A stretch of 64,000 nucleotides of DNA from Ilex aquifolium (GCA_951799425.1 OX637399.1:18884001-18948000), one strand, 5' to 3'. Shown: positions 35,739 to 48,564, counted from the first letter of the stretch. The notes: generated by a model not told the origin, from the letters alone. Translations and numbers: made by a program.

Positions 35739-36048
35739 AGGGGGAGATTATTATGGACAATATATGATGAATTTTGATTGTGAGTTGAGTTGAGTTTACT
35801 CCTCTTGTTCTTGATTGAACTTATGAACTTATCAAAGGCAAACCACAACCTTTGTGGCGTTCCTCCTTTTAATTTGGGTTCTTGAGACGGGTTCTTCAAC
35901 GGGTCTAGATTTTAATATAATCTAGGTTCTTGACACGAGTTCTTAACGGGTCTAAATTCTTCATCTATAGACCTGAGTTTGGCTTTCTTGGGTTGTATTT
36001 CCAATATTGTTGTTGGGTCTCAAAGCAAGTCTATTGGGGTTCGCATCA
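35739..36048 (+). repeat. Element D partial LTR in opposite orientation
   Basis: The reverse complement of about 34123-34430, ending GGGGTTCGCATCA at 36048. It is preceded by a plus-oriented polypurine-like GAGGAAAGGGGGAG at 35733-35746. Confidence 0.88.
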
Positions 36049-36181
36049 TTCTTTCTTGTTGATTTCATTGTTTTGGACACTTAGCTAGAAATGCATTCAT
36101 TCAGAGAACCAAATTCTCGTCATTCTTGGTCGACCCTTCCTAGCAACCTCCAATGCATTAATCAATTACAGGAATGAAGTC

Positions 36182-36589
36182 ATGAAATTAACTTTTGGGA
36201 ATATGATTATTGAGCTTAATATTTTCAATATTGCCAAGCACCCAGGAGAGGACAAAGAAGCAAGAGAAGTAAATTTCATTGAGTCTTTGGTCCACGAACA
36301 TTTGAATGATACATTTTGTGAAATCTCTGCTGAATCCTGTCCGTTGGAACCTATCACATCTGAGTTAACAGATGATGATCAAAATCCACAAAGTTGCCCT
36401 GCTCATGCTGTTGAGACATGGGCACCCAAATTTGAAGAACTTTCATCAAGTGGTACAATGCCACTGTCATCAAGTGTCAAGCCACCAAAGCCTGAACTAA
36501 AAAATCTCCCATCTAACCTAAAATATGCATTCTTAGGGGAGGACGAGTCATATGCAGTGGTAATTTCATCTAAGCTTGCAGAGTTGTAA
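36182..36589 (+). pseudogene. Protease-RT linker of F
   Basis: A 135-residue open segment: MKLTFGNMIIELNIFNI, then an acidic stretch, then VKPPKPELKNLPSNLKYAFL. The last string is the standard Athila linker that leads into RT. No enzymatic motif. Confidence 0.82.
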
Positions 36590-36736
36590 GGGTCTAAGCT
36601 GATTGAAGTCCTTAGATGCCATAAAAGCACCACTGGATGGACCAGTGCTGATTTGAAAGGTACAAGCCCGTTAATCTATAATCATGCTATATACCTTGAG
36701 GAGGATTCAAAACCCTCTTGTCAAATGCAGTGACGA

Positions 36737-37948
36737 ATGAACCCTCACATGAAGGAGGTTGTAAGGACTGAGGTGCTCAAACTATTGGATACTGGAATAA
36801 TCTTTCCCATCTCTGATAGTAAATGGGTTAGCCCAACCCAACTTGTGCCCAAGAAGTCTAGGGTCACAGTGGTTAGAAATGATGATAATGAACTGGTACC
36901 AACTCGAGTCGTCACAGGATGACGAATGTGCATAGACTATCGAAAACTTAATTTGGTAACTAGGAAAGACCATTTTCCTCTTCCCTTTCTTGATCAAGTC
37001 TTAGAAATAATTACAGGACATGCATTCTACTGTTTCTTATATGGGTATTCTGGGTATAATCAAATTAGGATAGCACTAGATGACCAGGAGAAAACAACAT
37101 TCACATGCCCCTTTGGAACCTTTACATTCAAAAAGATGCCGTTTTGGCTTTGTAACACTCCTGCAACATTCCAAAGATGCATGCTGAGTTTGTTTAGTGA
37201 CATGGTTGAGAAATTTTTGGAAGTGTTCATGGATGATTTTTCTGTATATGGTGATTCGTCTAATTTGTGTTTGACAAATCTGGAGAAAATGTTGATAAGA
37301 TGTAAGGAAGCCAATCTAGTGCTCAACTGGGAGAAATGTCATTTTATGGTAACACAAGGCATTGACCTAGGTCACATTGTGTCGTCTGAAGGCATGAAAG
37401 TTGATAAGGAAAAAATAGATTTGATTGGAAATTTGCCTGCTCTCAAGACTGTTAAAGATGTCCGATCATTTCTAGGACATACAGGGTTCTATAGGAGATT
37501 CATAAAAGACTTTAGTACCATATCTAAACTCATGTGTCATCTCCTAAGTTAGGATGTATCTTTTGTGTGGAGTGAAGCATGCCAGAAAGCTTTCGATAAG
37601 CTTAAAGGTACGTTAATTTCTGTCCCAATAATGCAACCTCCTGACTGGACTCTACCATTTGAATTAATGTGTGATGCAAGTGATTATGCTGTAGGAGCTG
37701 TGTTGGGACAAAGAAAGGATAAGAAACCCTATGTAATTTACTATGCAAGCAAAACTTTGAATGATGCTCAAATGAATTATTTCACAACTGAAAAAGAATT
37801 GATTGCTGTAGTTTTTGCTCTGGATAAATTTTGTTCTTACCTTGTTGGTTCGTCTGTTATTGTGTTCACTGACCATGCAACATTAAAATTCTTGCTCACA
37901 AAGAAAGATGCCAATCCAAGGCTCTTGAGATGGATACTCTTATTATAA
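36737..37948 (+). pseudogene. Reverse transcriptase and RNase H of F
   Basis: Segments 36737-36922, 36926-37552 and 37565-37948. RT: KLLDTGIIFPISDSKWVSP, VRNDDNELVPTRVVTG, MCIDYRKLN, catalytic FMDDFSVYGDS (about 37231-37260), and GHIVSSEGMKVDKEKI. RNase [47 protein letters not shown] and [11 protein letters not shown]. All are Athila-type wording. Part of a broken element; not joined here. Confidence 0.9.
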
Positions 37949-37990
37949 GAGTTTGATCTGATCATTAAGGACAAGAAAGGTGTTGAGAAT

Positions 37991-39377
37991 GTGGTGGCAA
38001 ATCATCTATCCAGGTTAACATATGAATTTTATGAGGATGGCCTGCCAATCAATGAAAATTTCTCTGAAGAACAACTGTTCACAGTCATGGAAACACCATG
38101 GTACGCTGATATTGCTAACTTGCTTGCTACTGGTACGTTTCCTCCTTCCTTTACAATGATGGATAAGAAGAAATTTCTGAGGGAGGTTCGTAATTTCTTT
38201 TGGGAGGATCCATATGTGTTTAAGTACTGTAAGGATCAATTCATAAGGCGTTGCATCCCCAATCATGAGAGCAGATAGGTAATATCTTTTTGTCATTCTG
38301 AAGCATGTGGTGGCCATTTTTCATCTAAAAAAATCGCTGTGAAAATCTTGCAATGTGAATTTTATTGGCACACACTTTTTATTGCATCCCCAATCATGAG
38401 AAACATTTCTAAAAGAAACATGATGCCCTTGAACCCAATTCTAGTAATTGAAATTTTTGACTGTTGGGGCATCGATTTTATGGGACCATTTCCCCCTTCC
38501 TTTTGGCTATCTATATATTTTAGTGGCTATTGATTATGTGTCCAAATAGGTTGAAGCAATTTCATACCAAAATAGTGATCACCGAACAGTGATCAAATTT
38601 TTAAAAGAAAACATTTTGTCCAGGTTTGGAATTCCTAAATCCATTATTAGTGATGGGGGTGCTAATTTTTGCAATTGTCTTTTTTGGAATTTGATGAAAA
38701 AGTACTTGATTTCTCATAAAATTGGAACCCCTTATCATCCAAAGACTAGTGGACAGACTGAATTAGCTAATCGATAGATCAAACTGATTTTAGAAAAAAC
38801 GATCAACCCGGATCGTAAAGATTGGTCGTTGAGACTAACTGATGCACTCTAGGCATATTACACTGCTTTTAAAATAATTTTGGGCATGTCTCCGTATCGA
38901 TTAGTCTATGGCAAGCCTTGTCACCTACCTATGGAATTGGAACACAGAGCATACTGGGCCATTAAAACTATGAACTTTGACCTAGACAAGACTGAAATCT
39001 CAAGAAAACTTCAGATTAATGAGTTGGAGGAATTGAGAAATGAGGCATATGACAATGCCAAAATTGCAAAGGAAATGATGAAAGTTTTTCATGATAAAAA
39101 CATATTGAGAAAATCCTTTGCCCCTTCACAGAAAGTCCTTTTATTCAATTCAAGGCTCCGTCTGTTTCCTGGTAAGTTGAGATCTAGGTGGACTGGGCCT
39201 TACATTGTTAAACAAGTGTTTGGACATGGAGCAGTGGAAGTGAAAAATCCATCAAATGGTAATATTTTTACTGTCAATGGTCAGCGTTTGAAACCATTTT
39301 TCAAAGACTTTGTTAAAGATGTGAAAACCATTTGTTTAATGGATCCAGAATATTCCTCCGAGATTCGCGCCTGCTGA
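37991..39377 (+). pseudogene. Integrase region of F
   Basis: Segments 37991-38278, 38339-38533, 38589-38777 and 38880-39377. Visible parts: zinc-binding text around GGHFSSKKIAVKIL, core text CWGIDFMGPFP, then IISDGGANFCN and YHPKTSGQTELANR, and a long C-terminal part with [39 protein letters not shown] and [10 protein letters not shown]. The last is the usual end of Athila pol. Broken. Confidence 0.9.
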
Positions 39378-41114
39378 CACAAAAAAGGGTTGGGTCAGGA
39401 AAAATCCAACCCAACCCGACCAGAAAGGACGCCTTTATAAGGCCTCCAACCCTTTCCCTTTTCACCCAATCCGCCGATGTTCTTCTTCTTCTTATTCTTC
39501 TTCTTTGTTTTCTTCCCTGTTCTCTACAAAACGACCCACCCTCTGCAACTCCATAGCCACATACTCCACAGACACAATCCTTTGCTTCATGTTTTGCATT
39601 TTAATTTTGTATTTGCTCATGGGTGTCCTACTTCTGTTTACACTCGCGCACAAAGATTTCCATCCTAGCCGAAACCCTGATCTTCCTAAAGAGGATTAAT
39701 TTGTGTATTTTGTTTGTAGGCATCGGCAAATGAACAGATATCTACTTTCAATCCTAAATCCACTTTGCAGATACTGGTAAATTCGAAACATTGGGGACAA
39801 TGTTGAGTTTAGGTTGGGGGGTGAGAACTACAATTCAAAATTTTTGTTGATCATATTGCGTATTTTGTCTTGTATTTCGTACATATACCGTCTTTATAGT
39901 ATATATAAAAACAAAAAAACTGATGATCATATCTTTAAAGCAACTTCAATCGTCTTTGTGACTGACAGACGTTAACAACCAGATAGAGTGTCTTAAGCTT
40001 AGCAAGCACGGATAGTAAGATTTTTTGGTTCAGTTTAGGCATTTTACGCACTTTTCCATCCGATGTGCATTCTTTGATAATGAGAAAAACAAGATTGGTG
40101 AGAAAAACTGAAATTCGAGAAGAGCAAGCAAAACCAATGTGTGGCAGAAGCACTTTTGTTAAATGCCGTCGTGCCAAACGACTTGGTGCCTGTAAACAAT
40201 GTGGCAGGATCTTTCACATGAAAGAATATAATTAGTGTTCTGAACCAATTTCTGGTCGCGCACTCGATCGATTAGACTGGATAGTGAATGGGCAAGTAAG
40301 GATTATCCTGAGACGCCATGCTATTTCGGTACTATACTTACCCGTTTTGTGCGACAAGAAATTAGAAGTCACTAATTGTTCGAATGGCATGGAGACAGGG
40401 GGAAGACTCGGATTAAACTGCTTTTTGACAAAATTGTGGAAAACTGTGTTTTTGGGATGAAAGCCAAAGGTCCGAACTTTTTGTAAAAAGTGTAAATATC
40501 TTTTTGTTAGATGAACAAAATCCTTTTTGTTGAATAAAATATGGGCCGAGTAAGGAATGTCCTAGAATACCAACCTTAAGCGTGGGCAAGGACTTAGCTT
40601 GAGACACCATGATTTTTTTTCATGTTCAAATTATTTACATAGCCTTCTTTTAATGTGTATATAAATGTGCATAAAAATTGTGATGTATGATTTGGCGTTC
40701 GAACGTCATTTAACATTCGAACGTTCTGTGCTTATACTACTTTGGCCTCTGCAGGACATCAAAAGTACTGGGAGCACCAAACGTTTGAACACCTGGGTAA
40801 CGTTTGAACAAGGACCCAACGTTTGAACGCCTGGGTAACGTTCGAACCATTTGTTAAAAATCCTTCTATACACGTTCGAACGTCAGTGACGTTCAAACGT
40901 TGGTTGCTTGCCTAAAAATACCTAGTTCGTCTTATTCATTTCAAAATCACCCAAAACCCTTGCAAACCCTCGGTGAATCTTCACTTTCCAGCCCTCAAAA
41001 CCTCATCCATTTCCAATTTCTACCCAAAATCAAGCATCCCAAACACATTCCCACCTCATTTCTCACAAGAAATCCAAACTTTTCTTGCCCTAAAACCCCA
41101 AAAATTTGAGAATC
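39378..41114 (+). other. F: spacer between pol and third ORF, with internal polypurine tract and palindromes
   Basis: AGGTTGGGGGGTG at 39811-39823 copies the polypurine tract found at LTR junctions. A short frame near 40150-40236 ends in CKQCGRIFHMKEYN, vaguely zinc-finger-like. A palindrome cluster (40695-40901) and a TATA-like CTAAAAATA (40912-40920) precede the third ORF by about 200 bp. Confidence 0.7.
40695..40901. promoter_or_regulatory. CGTTCGAACG-type palindrome cluster ahead of F's third ORF
   Basis: About eight sites, e.g. GCGTTCGAACGTC near 40695, ACATTCGAACGTT near 40712, several AACGTTTGAAC, ACGTTCGAACGT at 40872-40883 and ACGTTCAAACGT at 40889-40900. The same motif family occupies F's LTR promoter. 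A TATA-like box follows 11 bp later. Confidence 0.75.
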
Positions 41115-42204
41115 ATGCCTCCAAGAATGAAGATGCCCATAAGGCGCAAGACGGCCAACCAAGAGCCAAATTTTGTAGAGTAAGTGATCGAGGAACGAGA
41201 GGGAAGGCCACCCATAGTTCGAAGGTACGATAGGACCCGATTTCCCAATGCTCTCAAGGCAGATAGGTATGACAATTTTTAGCAAAACCAAGCAATTGTT
41301 TGTGAACATTCAATTGAATTGATTGATTTTGTGGAGTTGGGGCATTATGCCAATATGGAGGCCAGGGGTTGGACTATGTATATGAGGAATGGAGGACATA
41401 TGGTGAAGGACTTGGTGCGGGAGTTTTACTCCAACGCCAAAATTGTCAATGGGGCGATTAAGACATATGTGAGGGGAGCTCACATTAATGTCGATGTTGA
41501 TTAAATTGTGGAGATGCGGGCCATACCACGGGTACAAAGGCCGAACTATGCCCTGAGCAAGAATGTTGAGATGGATGTTGTGGGTGTTGAGTTGACGGGC
41601 TTGGCGACTTTTGCTTGGGGAGGATGGAGATTTTTTAGGCAAGGTGAAATGACAAACAAGTACAAAATGTTGAACTTGATTGCCATCTCGAACCTTGCCC
41701 CCATCGGACGCAAGAATAAGAAGATCCTCCCAGAGATGGTCCGATTGCTATACGCAATAGGTAGGGGCCAAGCATAGATCTCTCGTCCTTGATCTTGACG
41801 GAGATGATGAAAGGGTGTGATGTGAAGAGGAATTCACTCCCCTTCGGTACACTTGTGATGGAGATGTGCCTGGACTATGGAGTGCAAGTCAGGCCACATA
41901 TGGGAGTGCAGAAGGCGATGGGACCGTTGAATAAGGCATCCTTTCGAAGGAGCCAAGGTCACAGTGGCGACCCGACGATGAGACAAAATGTGCCACCGGC
42001 CCAGGGCACAGATGAGGTGCAGGATGCCTTGGACGTCGAGGAGGAGAGATAGCTCAAGGTAGAGGCACAAGCACAGGCACAGGCACAGGATGAGGCAGGT
42101 ACTAGCACTAGCACCCGACGGTCATTACAGGACATCATGCTTGGCATCGAGGCCAAGCAGGATGAGGTTCTTCGACTCTTGAGGGGTGGAGCTGGAGGAC
42201 CATA
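41115..42204 (+). pseudogene. Third ORF of F (Athila-type, envelope-position)
   Basis: Starts MPPRMKMPIRRKTANQEP at 41115. Later open segments (41319-41504, 41508-41777 and on) include HMVKDLVREFYSNAKIV, YVRGAHINVDVD, LNLIAISNLAPIGRKNKKIL and EMVRLLYAIGRGQA. These resemble the plant transposon/Athila ORF3 family also seen in E (CREFYRKLMVL, VRGKTFDVTLDLI). Its place after pol matches the envelope-like ORF of Athila elements, but I see no clear membrane segment here. A Gln/Ala-rich stretch lies near 42060-42095. Broken, with several breaks. Confidence 0.65.
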
Positions 42205-43989
42205 AGACGCTGGAGAGACGAGAGAGTGAGAGAGAGATTTCTGTACTTAGAGTGGATAATTGTGTGCTATTTCTTTGGATGATTTTGTGAAATGAATGAA
42301 TTAGTTTTTATTATAGTTATCTTTTTAAATTCATGTGTTAGCCTTAGCATTACATTGTTATCTGTTAATAATTGATGAAACATACGTAAAAATTTAGATT
42401 GTTTGCTAAAGTGACTAATCACATGATCGGTTTGACACCTCACCTAACAATCCAGACTTAAAACCACATGTCTTTGAAAATGGTATTTTCTCTACACTTA
42501 AATGTCAAATGTACATTGGAATTTGTTATTCTTAAGGTACAAGATGACCAAACTCGAAAATGAAATTGATATATAACCGACATTCTTTGAAAAGCTGACA
42601 TAGATAACAAAGAATATCATGATAAGTTTTCGAGCCTTGCGATGCTTTTGAGAGAAAATCAACATTTATTCAAATAAGATTTTTCACTTTCTATCCTTGA
42701 ATAGTCTCATTAAAATTGTTATTGATTGATGCAAATAGAGTAGTCTATTGATGTATCCCTCAAAGAATCTATTCATACGACACATACATGTACACATGCT
42801 TGAGAAAGGATCTTAGGCCATCTTTGATTTAATTTTGAGCCTTAGCCATTTCTTTTACAAAATTATATCCCTAGTTAGCCGTGATTGAGCCTTTAAAGTT
42901 TGATTTCTTTTTCAAGTAACCCATTTGATAACCGAGCCACAGAAAAATATATTTGACATACCTTTGTTATCTAATTTTCTTGCACCCTCTTATAAATCAG
43001 TATGATACAGAAAAGCAAGAGAAAAAGAAAAGAAGATGGTGGCTACTGTTCAAAGAAAGAAAAGTTTGTGGAAACAACTGAAAAAGAAAGAGAAAGGAAA
43101 ACAGAAAATGACCAAGAAAGTGAAAAATGAGAAAAAGAATGAAAGAAAGAAATACCATGTAGGTGAAAATTCGAAAAGCAAGAAAAGGGGTGTTCTACAT
43201 TACATAAAGAAATGATAGCTTTTGAATACCATTGACGTCGTTTCTTAAACCACTGACCCCCGGGCACATTACAACCTATAAAAAGCCCTAACTGATCTCA
43301 AGTCTGATGCATGTGTAGGTCGTCAATCAAAAGTGTTGGGATATGTTAATAGTATTACTTTATTTGTATCAATATTCTTCCATGAAATTATGCCAAACAT
43401 GATTAGTCTGTTTCCTTAGATTTCCCTCCCATACTAATCGTGCCTGTGAATTTGCAATTAGCCTTCTTCTGATCACATGCCCTTTGAGAGAAAAGTCACT
43501 ATAATCGGAGAGAATTTTTGCTGAGAGCATTCTAAGAGAGGTTTGTGAATCAAAGCTATCCATGGAAGGTTGTAAAGAGGAGTGTTTGTTATATAACAAT
43601 TCTTGTCGCTAGAATGATTATTCTGAATACATAGCGAATTTCGAATGCCAATGTGACAAATGCTTATTTTTGCATAGAATACGTACCTATGAAAGAGAAG
43701 TGTGCGGCAGATAAGTCAAAATTAAGGGTTGGGTGTCTCAACGACCATGGTGCTAACTCACTCTGACAAGCAATCTCTCACACACACATCTATTCGATTG
43801 AAGTTTGTGGGTAGCTTTACTGAAAACCCTCACAAGACAACACTCGTCCGCTAGGGCAACCTAGGGGTTTAACGGCTTGTTGCATAAGCTAAATGCAACC
43901 GGATGACCCACAGAAATGACATTGTAAATAATTTCTTATTCAATTGTTGTTGTATTACTAAAGACTAGCAATATTTAGGTTGAGCGGTG
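42205..43989 (+). other. F: 3' untranslated region to polypurine tract
   Basis: No gene. It contains GGATCTTAGGCCATCTTTGA near 42808-42827, which corresponds to GATCTTAGGTTGTCCTTGA near 50058 in E, and a purine-rich run (43010-43190). It ends in a degraded polypurine tract (AGGTTGAGCGGTG, 43977-43989). Confidence 0.7.
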
Positions 43990-45783
43990 TGATTAGTAGT
44001 TAAAATTAGCATCTTACTATGCCTTTTTTAAGGCTAATTATGCTTTGATAGAGTTTCAATGATGACATTTCTAGAGAAAGATTGTACAAGGGCCTAAAGT
44101 CAATGGATACCAAACTTTCATGAAACACCCACATGTTCTGGAAGAAAGTTGGAGAAGTTTAAAACAAGGCATGAACGTTCGAACGCCAATCCACGTTAGA
44201 ACGTCCTCTTGAATTATTTGAAGACCAGACTGCTAAGGTGATGGCATATGGTGTGTTGCAGTTATTTTCACAGAAGACCAAGAGCTACTTGAGTACAACG
44301 TTTGAATGCCAATAAACGTTCGAACGTCCTCTTGAATTATTTGAGGACTAGACTGCCAGGGTGATGAGACATGGTTTGCTATCTACTGTGGGCGACAAGA
44401 GCCACTTGAGTCCATGTTCAAACTCCATTAAGCGTTCGAACGCCCATAACAGAAGACAGGAAACAACGTTCGAACGCCATTCAATGTTTGAAAGTTGTCC
44501 CCAGACAGGCTGCAGAGTGGCTGATTTTCTATCTGGACCTTGGGGCATTCACTTGGACTTTGAAGACTTTGTACTATTCTTTCACACTTCTTTACCTCCT
44601 CCTCTTTGCCTATAAATACTTCCATTGTGGGAGCTTCAAAAAAGACTTGAACTTAGGAGTTAGTCTTAGACTTAGACTTACACTTGCACTTAGCTATAGA
44701 TAGACATACATAGAGGGAGATAGATCATCTTTTGGTTGAGGAGGAAACCCTCCAAAATTGACTAGCTTTCTTCTACTTTCATTATTATTTTCATTTGCTT
44801 CCATTGTTTGAGCTTCCTTCTTCCCTTAGAGGAGTGAAACTCTTCCACTTTTCTAGAGATTTACCAAAGCCGTGAAGGGTTGAACGTGATTCACTCATTC
44901 TTCGTCGAAGATCGGCTCCTTGTGTAGTGTGTTTTACCTTATAACTCCTCTACTTGGAGGGATGATAATCACTCACTTTTCTAGTTTTACCAAAGCCAGG
45001 AAGTGTCAGTTGTTTCTCATTCACTATTTAGTAAGAGGTGATGGACATGTATAAATCATTCGGAAGTTATATTTGTACATTTCGTTTATGCTTAATGCTT
45101 TATCTCTTACTTGCTTATTGAATGATTGAATGCATCTAACAAAGCTAAAGTACTTTGCACAACCATGAGTCCTTTCTATGACATAGATGACTCTTGGCAT
45201 AGGAAGACTCATTGGTCCTTTGGAAGTACTCCAGCTAGATCTTCATGACTACCTTTCAATCTTCACCATTATTGTACTTCAACTAAGAATGGAATACCAA
45301 CACCATGGTTGGATGCCTTGTAGAAACACTTGCTTGGTTGTAGACGGGTTGAGTCTCGGCACAAACAATTCTTGTAAATCTCTACAAAGACATCGGAACC
45401 AAGCTCTTAATTCTCACAATCCATTTTTATCCTCTGATTTGAATTTATGTTGACACAGGAGTTAATTGAGTTACCAAACATAAGTATAACAATCGGATGA
45501 TTGACTACATGTCCAGATCCTCGAGCTAAAGGTTGACTTTTACATTTGAGATTATATTATATTTTGTCTAGAAAATCCTCTTGGAAAGAATTTTATATTC
45601 TGTCCAGGAAAATCCATAAACATCATAACTTTAAATCTCAAGGGTTCCAGTCACTTTGATCTCTGTCACTACTTACTTTGAAGCACCAACAGTAGTTCCA
45701 TGTGGATTTAACTCCTGACTTAACAGGATTATTACTACAACTTGACCTCCTGCACTTGGGCGTACACATTTCGGATCAAGTCT
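43990..45783 (+). repeat. 3' LTR of F
   Basis: Starts TGATTAGTAG at 43990, shows palindromes at 44174-44500 and a TATA box TATAAATACT at 44611-44620, and ends at 45783 next to the GGTGG duplication. It matches the two 5' LTR segments, with about 5-7% differences by eye. Confidence 0.9.
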
Positions 45784-47275
45784 GGTGGCTTAAAAGGAGG
45801 CTTGGAAGGTGAAGAAACCAAGAAAAAGGCAAATCTGGTGAAAACCTTCTAGAAGTTTTGGTCATAAACCTTCCGGAAGGTTAGTAAATTGAACTGCCTC
45901 TGCCCCTACCAAAACCTTCTGGAAGGTTTTGCACACTGGATAACTTTTTCCTCTACCCCTGTAAAAACCTTCCAGAAATGTTTGCATCATCCTTCCGAAA
46001 AGTTTAGCCCAAAAATGCCAGACAACCTATAATTCAAGCTCTGCCACGTGGGGATCCCACTTATGATCTTCCCACCTGTCCCCTGGCATATTCTACATGC
46101 ATACATGCCTCCCTACACCCTAAAGTCAGCATTTGAAGATGGAGGATGGGAAAGGAGGAGAGAGAAAGAAGGAGGCAAGGTGGGTGCAGGATAGGCTTGT
46201 CCTAGCCTGTCCAAGCCATCAACTCAGCCCCCATTGATGGGAAGCCACACACACAAGCTATAGGACCTCCATGGACGAAAATGAAGAGGTCTCTTGACAT
46301 TTTTTACAGCATTACTCAGTATTTAGAGAGAGAAGCTATAGGAGGAAGATATAGTTTTAGAGAGAGAAAGTTGTATTTTTTGCATTTTGTTACCCATTTC
46401 GTCTGTAGTTTGCTGTAAGACTCTTGTAACCTTCATTTAATGCACTTTAATGTCATTTATTTCAAATGCATTGCAAGTTTAGTCATGTACCTTTGAATCT
46501 ACCATTGTTACATATGAGTTTTTCACTTCAAGCTTTTTAGGTGGGTATTAAATGCACTTCTTTGTAGTTTAACTTTTCTTGCATTAATACAAGTTTCAAT
46601 CTTCATCTCTTCACAATGTCACTTCACATTACATATGTCTTTGCATTATATATGGGTAGCTAGGCTTTAAGTTGGCTAATCCAAGGGAGATTTCCTCTTG
46701 GGTATGCTAAATCAACTTTCCTCCATTCTCCCTTGTAGTGTAAAGTGTTCGATTTGACTAGGTTGAGTGCGGACGTGATTGTGAGCTCTCGTAGACTTGT
46801 CACGGGGTATGCTTGAGCTTACACCACATTAGTCCCTCACTTCCTACGAATCAATCGAACTCCTAGGCACCATTGGAAGAATGTTTTGAGTTGATTTGGC
46901 ATTCCCATTGGAATGAACTCTTCAGATTAGCCAACCCTATTTCCATTACATTTTAAATCAAAACTTCACTCACCAAAATACAAACTCAAAAGATTTTACA
47001 CTTTTCCATTTTTTACAAAATCATCTTCACACGATTCAATCTTCATTCATTGAGGAGACGACCTTGGAATACTTAATTCCAAGTAGAACACGACACTCAA
47101 AAGTCTCTCTTCGCTTGGAGAGCACTCTTGCACACACACATATTTTGTTCATACACACACGTTTTTCCCATTTCTAGCACCAAACCCGAGGGAGAGTGAC
47201 ACTCACCTATCATGATAAGCCATATACACTTGGTCAGGGTTAGTGTTTGGAGATTAGGGTGAACGCAATCAAGCA
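45784..47275 (+). repeat. Element E, first LTR, remaining segment
   Basis: Continues from 26590. It holds palindromes of the CCTTCCGGAAGG type at about 45846-46005 and ends GCAATCAAGCA at 47275. Confidence 0.9.
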
Positions 47276-47279
47276 TTTT

Positions 47280-47296
47280 TGGCGCCATTGCCGGGA
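47280..47296 (+). promoter_or_regulatory. Primer binding site of E (tRNA-Asp)
   Basis: TGGCGCCATTGCCGGGA, four bases after the LTR end, one change from the canonical Athila site over its first 16 bases. Confidence 0.88.
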
Positions 47297-47382
47297 AAGG
47301 CAAAGCGTTTAGTTCGAAGGTGATTTTCAGACAACGGAGGTAAGTCTAGTGATTCTCATCATGGGCCGAGTTACGTTGCTCC

Positions 47383-48564
47383 TTGTATATACCTTTGTTT
47401 ACTTTTCCTTTCATTTGTAGTTATTGTTTTTTCATGTGGGGACCGGACGACCAAAATAGATTGGTTAGACGACCCCTAGAACCTAACATGAATCTTGACC
47501 AAGGCCCACTCGAGGATGCCGGTGATAACTTTGAGGAGGAGGAGGCTAATGTTCCAAGGGGTGGGGGAATGCCAAAACCTAGAATGCCAAACCCCCGAAT
47601 GCATTTTTCCCCACCTAGGAATGAGGAAAACCATATCCCAATAGATCCTTCGGCGAGGTCAATGCGGGATTATCTTCAACCCACTTGTAGCACCACTCCC
47701 TCATGCATTCATTTACCGGTCCAAGCTCATGCCTTCCTAGTTAAACCGGGAATGTTACAACTACTTCCTCAATTCCATGAAATTGAAAGAGAAAACCCTT
47801 ATTTGCACATTAAGGAGTTTGAAAAAATAGTTGCAACCTTCCTCACTAATCATGCCATGGAAGACATAGCTCGCCTGAAATTGTTTCCTTTTTCCCTTAA
47901 AGACAAAGCCAAAACGTGGTTAAATTCCTTGAAGCCTCAATCCATAATCTCTTGGGCACAAATGCTTTCTGAGTTTTTGAACAAATTCTTTCCGGTGCCC
48001 AAGACCGCTCTTAAAAAGCAAATCCAAAATTTTTCGGAACAACTCAATGAGCAATTTTATCAATGTTGGGGTCGCTACAAGGAATTGCTACAATCCATTC
48101 CACATCATGGTTTTGAATCATGACAATTGGTGAGTGTCTTCTACGAAGGGATTACACCGGGCAATTGACAATTCATAGACATGATGTGCAATGGGGAGTT
48201 TTTAAACAAGGATCCCGATGAGGCCCAAGATTACTTTAGTACATTGGCACAAAATGCACAATCTTGGGATATCACGGATCCCACTGATGTACCGAGGGCT
48301 TCTCCGGGTAGTAATCAACCAAGTGGGGGATGGATGTATGATTTAAGGGATAGGGAAGACTTGCTTTCCAAAATCACCAAATTGTCTCAGAAAGTGGAGA
48401 GTCTTGAGGTCAATAAGAGACATGAGATGTCCAATATTTCCAAGACCGAGGAGTTTTGCTCTATTTGTGAGAGTGTTGAGCATTCCATCTCGGAATGCCC
48501 CAACATTCCGGCACTTAAAGAAGTTTACCATGATCTAGTCAATGCCTTCAATCGAAGTAGATAA
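47383..48564 (+). pseudogene. Gag region of E, first unit
   Basis: Segments 47383-48123 and 48181-48564. Text in order: acidic/Pro-rich N-terminus, MRDYLQPT, LLPQFHEIERENPYLHIKEF, LKLFPFSLKDKAKTWLNSL, FYQCWGRYKELLQSIPHHGF, then DPDEAQDYFSTLAQNAQSWD and a knuckle-like CSICESVEHSISEC. This is an Athila-type capsid plus nucleocapsid. A second start of the same gene lies at 57192. Confidence 0.9.

Larger units (their letters stand above)
34118..36053 (-). mobile_element. Element D (34123-36048): small rearranged LTR element with inverted LTR ends
   Basis: Flanked by TTCTT on both sides. The left end is a complete minus-strand LTR (34123-35158), followed by a very short internal region with polypurine tract and initiator-Met primer site, then a second copy of the leader. 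It finishes with a partial LTR in the opposite (plus) orientation that ends GGGGTTCGCATCA at 36048. Both outer ends are thus the same U5-type LTR end. The internal part keeps only text like the last codons of a CRM-like pol plus leader, so D is a non-autonomous derivative. It encodes nothing. Confidence 0.82.
26586..45788 (+). mobile_element. Element F (26591-45783): Athila-like Ty3/Gypsy with third ORF
   Basis: A long plus-strand element flanked by GGTGG (26586-26590 and 45784-45788). Parts: 5' LTR, tRNA-Asp-like primer site (31898-31914), gag, protease, RT, RNase H, integrase, internal polypurine tract (39811-39823), third ORF (41115-42204), 3' untranslated region, and 3' LTR (43990-45783). 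Integrase text such as [15 protein letters not shown] and [14 protein letters not shown] is typical of Athila. It contains solo LTR H4 and element D. It is broken, with roughly ten or more breaks; LTRs differ by about 5-7% by eye, so it is older than A. Confidence 0.88.

Noticed and set aside
47280-47296. tRNA-like 3' ends at 31898, 47280, 57089, 20059 and 63243
   Set aside because: They are primer binding sites next to LTRs; no cloverleaf or promoter boxes accompany them.
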